Source of the DNA: Microbacterium lushaniae
Lineage (GTDB): Bacteria; Actinomycetota; Actinomycetes; Actinomycetales; Microbacteriaceae
Direction of reading: 5' to 3'
Length of the DNA stretch: 64,000 nt
Assembly (NCBI RefSeq): GCF_008727775.1
Contig: NZ_CP044232.1
Coordinates: forward strand, 682,001 to 746,000
Part shown: piece after piece, positions 61,294 through 64,000 of the stretch
Layout of the letters: every line of letters starts with the position of its first letter
How positions within the stretch are numbered: the stretch's first letter is position 1
Notes under the pieces: model-generated
Seen by the model: the letters and a program-made list of their open reading frames with translations, nothing else
Database searches by the model: none
Told to the model about the DNA's origin: nothing
Made by a program: the position numbers and the translations under genes

Positions 61294-62304
61294 GTGACCC
61301 GGACCTCCCCGCTCGTCATCGGTCACCGAGGTGCACCGGGCTACCGCCCCGAGCACAGCCGCTCCTCGTACGACCTCGCACTGGCGATGGGGGTGGATGC
61401 GGTCGAGCCCGACATCGTCGTCTCCCGCGACGGCGTACTGGTGGTGCGGCACGAGAACGAGATCGGCTCGACGACGGATGTCGCGGAGCATCCGGAGTTC
61501 GCGGACCGCCGCACGAGTAAGACGATCGACGGCGAGCGTCTGACGGGGTGGTTCACAGAGGACTTCACGTGGGACGAGCTGGCGACCCTCCGCTGCCGCG
61601 AGCGCCTGCCGAAGATCCGCCCCGCCAGCGCGTCGTTCGACGGAACGCAGCCGGTGCTGCGCCTGCGCGACGTGCTCGACCTCGTGCGCGCGGGGTCGCT
61701 CGAGCAGGGGCGCGAGATCGGCGTCGTGCTGGAGATCAAGCACGCGACGTACTTCGCGGCGCTGGGGTTCGACGTCGTGGACCTGATCGCGGCGGAACTG
61801 GATGCGGCGGGCTGGGCGGGAGGCGAACTGCCGATCGTGTTCGAGGCCTTCGAGTCGACGGTGCTGGCGCGGCTGCGCGAACGGGGGCTGCCGGGAACCT
61901 ACGTGTACCTCCTCGAGGCAGCCGGGAGTCCGTACGACCTGGTCGCGCAGCAGGGCGCGCACGCGCCCACGTACGCGGCCATGGCGGCGCCGGCTGGGCT
62001 CGACGGTCTGGTCGGACGCGTCGACGGGATCAGCGTCGACAAGAGCATGATCCTCGCGCCCAACCGGCGCGGGCACACCGCGGGCCCCAGCCGTATCGTC
62101 GGCGACGCGAAGGACCGCGGTCTGCTGGTCTTCACGTGGACGTGCCGGCCCGAGAACGCGTTCCTCATCCCGCAGTTCCGCGGGCGGGGAGGGGCGGCCG
62201 CGTTCGGCGACTACGAGGGCGAGTGGGCGGTGATCCGCGACGCCGGCGTCGACGGCGTCTTCGTGGACCACCCTGACATCGGGCGGCGATTCTTCGTCGC
62301 GTGA
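61294..62304 (+). CDS. Glycerophosphodiester phosphodiesterase
   Basis: A 336-residue GDPD of TIM-barrel fold. Catalytic elements are VIGHRGAPGYRPEHSRSSY near residue 8, the metal pair in AVEPDIVVSRDG (Glu, Asp) near 37, and VVRHENEIG near 53; KHATYF and the VDGVFVDHPDIG end complete the family pattern. A roughly 40-residue insert after the first block (TSKTIDGERLTGWFTEDFTWDE region) is typical of the longer GlpQ-type enzymes. It has no signal peptide, so it acts in the cytoplasm on glycerophosphodiesters from lipid turnover. Transcript is probably leaderless. Confidence 0.92.
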   Translation: MTRTSPLVIGHRGAPGYRPEHSRSSYDLALAMGVDAVEPDIVVSRDGVLVVRHENEIGSTTDVAEHPEFADRRTSKTIDGERLTGWFTEDFTWDELATLRCRERLPKIRPASASFDGTQPVLRLRDVLDLVRAGSLEQGREIGVVLEIKHATYFAALGFDVVDLIAAELDAAGWAGGELPIVFEAFESTVLARLRERGLPGTYVYLLEAAGSPYDLVAQQGAHAPTYAAMAAPAGLDGLVGRVDGISVDKSMILAPNRRGHTAGPSRIVGDAKDRGLLVFTWTCRPENAFLIPQFRGRGGAAAFGDYEGEWAVIRDAGVDGVFVDHPDIGRRFFVA

Positions 62305-62339
62305 GCGTGGTGCGCGCGGCGCCGGCCGCACACGACCCC

Positions 62340-62345
62340 TAGGCT
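62340..62345 (+). promoter_or_regulatory. -10 box of a leaderless ABC ATPase transcript
   Basis: TAGGCT exactly six bases before the ATG at 62352. Confidence 0.55.
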
Positions 62346-62351
62346 GTGCCC

Positions 62352-63329
62352 ATGTCAGCGTCCGGGGGGATCGCCGTCGAGAACGTCCGGCGGTCGTTCG
62401 GCCGCGTCGAGGCGGTGCGCGACGTCACTCTCCATGCGGCGCCGGGCCGCGTCACCGGACTGGTCGGACCCAACGGCTCCGGCAAGACGACCCTGCTGCT
62501 CCTGCTCGCCTCACTCCTCGCCCCCGACGCCGGCAGCATCCGCCTCGACGGCGTCGATCCGGTGGCCGACCCCGCCCGCGCCCGCGCGCTGCTGGGTTGG
62601 ATGCCCGACACCCTCGGCGCGTGGCCGACCCTGACCGTCCGCGAGACACTCGTGGTCACCGGGCGCCTGTACGACCTGTCGCGCGCGGCCGCGGGCGAGC
62701 GCGCCGACGTGCTGCTGCATGACGTGGGACTCGACCACCTCGCCGATTCGCCGGCCCGTGTGCTCTCGCGCGGCCAGAAGCAGCGGCTCGCCCTCGCGCG
62801 GGCCCTCGTCCACGATCCGCGGATCCTGCTGCTGGACGAACCCGCCTCGGGTCTGGATCCGCAGGCGCGGATCGAGCTGCGGCTGCTCCTGCGCCGGCTG
62901 GCCGCCGACGGCCGCACGATCCTCCTCTCCAGCCACGTGCTGTCGGAGCTGGAGGAGGTGGTCGATGACGCGGTGTTCCTCGTCGCCGGCCAGACGGTGG
63001 CCGCCGAGCGGGTGGCGCAGGCGGCCGGGCGCGGCCGGGCATGGCGCATCCGGCTCCTTCCGTCCGCGGATGCTGTGCCCGACGCCGGGGCGCATGCCGG
63101 CGCCGGCGCCCCCGCGGATGACCGCGCCCGCGTGGCAGCGGCGCTCGCGCGCGCACCCGAGGAGGTGTCGGTCGACCGCCGCGACGTGCTCGTTTCGTTC
63201 GCCTCCGATGCCGAGGCGGCGCGCGCCCTGCACGCCCTGATCGGCTCGGGGCTGGCCGTCACCGAGTTCGCCCCTGCCACCGGCGACCTGGAGCATACGT
63301 TCCTCGACCTGCGGGGAGGCGCCGAATGA
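62352..63329 (+). CDS. ABC-2 type exporter ATP-binding protein
   Basis: A 325-residue ATPase. Walker A is VGPNGSGKTTLLLLLAS near residue 38, signature LSRGQKQRLALARAL, Walker B ILLLDEPASGLDP, followed by HVLSELEEVVDD. In the signature the second residue is R instead of the usual G (LSRGQ), as in many NosF/CcmA-like members. The C-terminal 100 residues are an Ala-rich domain of the type that follows in ABC-2 exporters. Start ATG 62352 fits a leaderless transcript; a GTG two codons earlier also exists. Its stop overlaps the permease start (ATGA). The exported substrate is unknown. Confidence 0.9.
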   Translation: MSASGGIAVENVRRSFGRVEAVRDVTLHAAPGRVTGLVGPNGSGKTTLLLLLASLLAPDAGSIRLDGVDPVADPARARALLGWMPDTLGAWPTLTVRETLVVTGRLYDLSRAAAGERADVLLHDVGLDHLADSPARVLSRGQKQRLALARALVHDPRILLLDEPASGLDPQARIELRLLLRRLAADGRTILLSSHVLSELEEVVDDAVFLVAGQTVAAERVAQAAGRGRAWRIRLLPSADAVPDAGAHAGAGAPADDRARVAAALARAPEEVSVDRRDVLVSFASDAEAARALHALIGSGLAVTEFAPATGDLEHTFLDLRGGAE

Positions 63330-64000
63330 GCCCGTCACGCCTGGGCGCCCTCATCCGCCTGGAGCTGACGCAGAGCCTCCGCTCGGTCGCCTGGTACGTG
63401 CTGCTGGGCGTGTTCGCCCTCATCCTGCTGATCGTGACGGGCTTGGCGGTCGCGGCCTCGGCGCTGACCGCCGGCAGCGGAGGATGGCTGTTCTCGCTGC
63501 AGATCTTCCTCGTGCTGCTGCTGGTCCTGCTGGTCTCACCGACCCTCAGCGGCAACAGCGTCAACGGCGAGCGGGATGCCGCCACGCTCGCGCCGATGCA
63601 GGTGACCCTCGCCACGACGGGCGAGATCCTGCTGGGGAAGTTCCTCGCGGCGTGGATCGCGGGGCTGGCGTTCCTCGTCGTCGCCCTGCCGTTCCTGATC
63701 GTCGCGACCCTCGCCGGCGACCTGGCGCCGGCGACGATCGGTACGTCCCTGGCGATCCTCGTGGTCGAGGTGGGCGTCGTTGCGGGCATCGGAGTGGGGC
63801 TGAGCGCGGTCATCGCCCGCCCGCTGTTCTCGGTCGCCTCCACCTACCTCGTGGTCGCAGCCCTCACGGTGGGAACGATCGTCGCGTTCGGGCTGGGGGC
63901 GACCACATCGCGCGTGGAGGTGACCGTCACGGAGCGCTATTACACCGATGAGGGTCCACCGTGCGCGCCGGGGGAGGACCCGGATGAGTACGGATGCGTG
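63326..64000 (+). CDS. ABC-2 type permease, partial (continues past window)
   Basis: An open frame of 225 codons from ATG 63326, overlapping the ATPase stop by four bases, runs off the right edge. It begins MSPSRLGALIRLELTQSLRS and has helices around residues 22-48, 55-72, 108-135 and 140-165, with NSVNGERDAATLAPMQVT between the second and third, the usual cytosolic loop of ABC-2 permeases. The visible end (DEGPPCAPGEDPDEYGC) is an outer loop with two Cys. It forms the membrane part of the exporter with the preceding ATPase. Confidence 0.85.
   Translation, partial: MSPSRLGALIRLELTQSLRSVAWYVLLGVFALILLIVTGLAVAASALTAGSGGWLFSLQIFLVLLLVLLVSPTLSGNSVNGERDAATLAPMQVTLATTGEILLGKFLAAWIAGLAFLVVALPFLIVATLAGDLAPATIGTSLAILVVEVGVVAGIGVGLSAVIARPLFSVASTYLVVAALTVGTIVAFGLGATTSRVEVTVTERYYTDEGPPCAPGEDPDEYGCV

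Overview
The window is high-GC DNA with tightly packed genes on both strands, many GTG starts, many 4-bp ATGA/GTGA start/stop overlaps, and several genes that appear to be leaderless behind TANNNT boxes. Gene order (glmS; acpS-alr-tsaE-tsaB-rimI-tsaD; groES with CIRCE sites; guaB-guaB3-SURF1-DUF3817-guaA) and protein styles point to an actinobacterium of the Microbacteriaceae, most likely Microbacterium or a close relative. The organism call is inference from synteny and composition, not a database match. I saw no rRNA, tRNA, prophage, insertion sequence or CRISPR array.

Layout. 1-9.4 kb: surface polysaccharide genes (MFS transporter, tandem-domain GT2, WecG/TagA-type glycosyltransferase, polyprenyl-phosphate sugar transferase) facing away from an LPFTG sortase substrate and a DUF4012 membrane protein. 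9.9-11.8 kb: glmS, which makes amino-sugar precursor. 11.8-22.0 kb: an accessory block of CapA-like phosphoesterase, MmgE/PrpD protein, oligopeptide-type ABC transporter (its binding protein gene is frameshifted), a cytochrome P450 and a PaaX-family regulator. 22.1-28.2 kb: acpS, alr, the t6A genes tsaE/tsaB/tsaD with rimI, a Pro-rich membrane protein and a methyltransferase.

28.4-39.6 kb is the most unusual part: a locus related to mycobacterial iniBAC. A forward operon holds two 278-residue Asx/Ser/Thr-rich paralogues and two dynamin-like GTPases (the second frameshifted). A converging reverse set holds a membrane-anchored Hsp70 without a substrate-binding domain, a large LuxR-type ATPase regulator, an IniB homologue and a four-helix membrane protein. 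IniB and the two paralogues share a common core, which suggests a scaffold, dynamin and chaperone module at the membrane.

39.8-47 kb: groES under two HrcA-type operators, RarD-like exporter, and a complete branched-chain amino acid ABC transporter (livK facing livFGMH; the LivH carries an extra secreted domain). 47.1-52.9 kb: purine genes guaB, guaB3, guaA with SURF1 and DUF3817. 52.9-64 kb: OmpA-domain lipoprotein, GT4 glycosyltransferase, a ClpP pair whose second member lacks the catalytic serine, an MBL hydrolase divergent from a TetR regulator across a clear operator, a LigD-type polymerase with an XRE regulator, a Bax-inhibitor-1 protein, a glycerophosphodiesterase and the start of an ABC-2 exporter.

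Two genes carry the same lesion, one base missing from a run of five G, so sequencing error is as likely as real mutation. Gene boundaries were set by eye from reading frames, ribosome binding sites, overlaps and family lengths.
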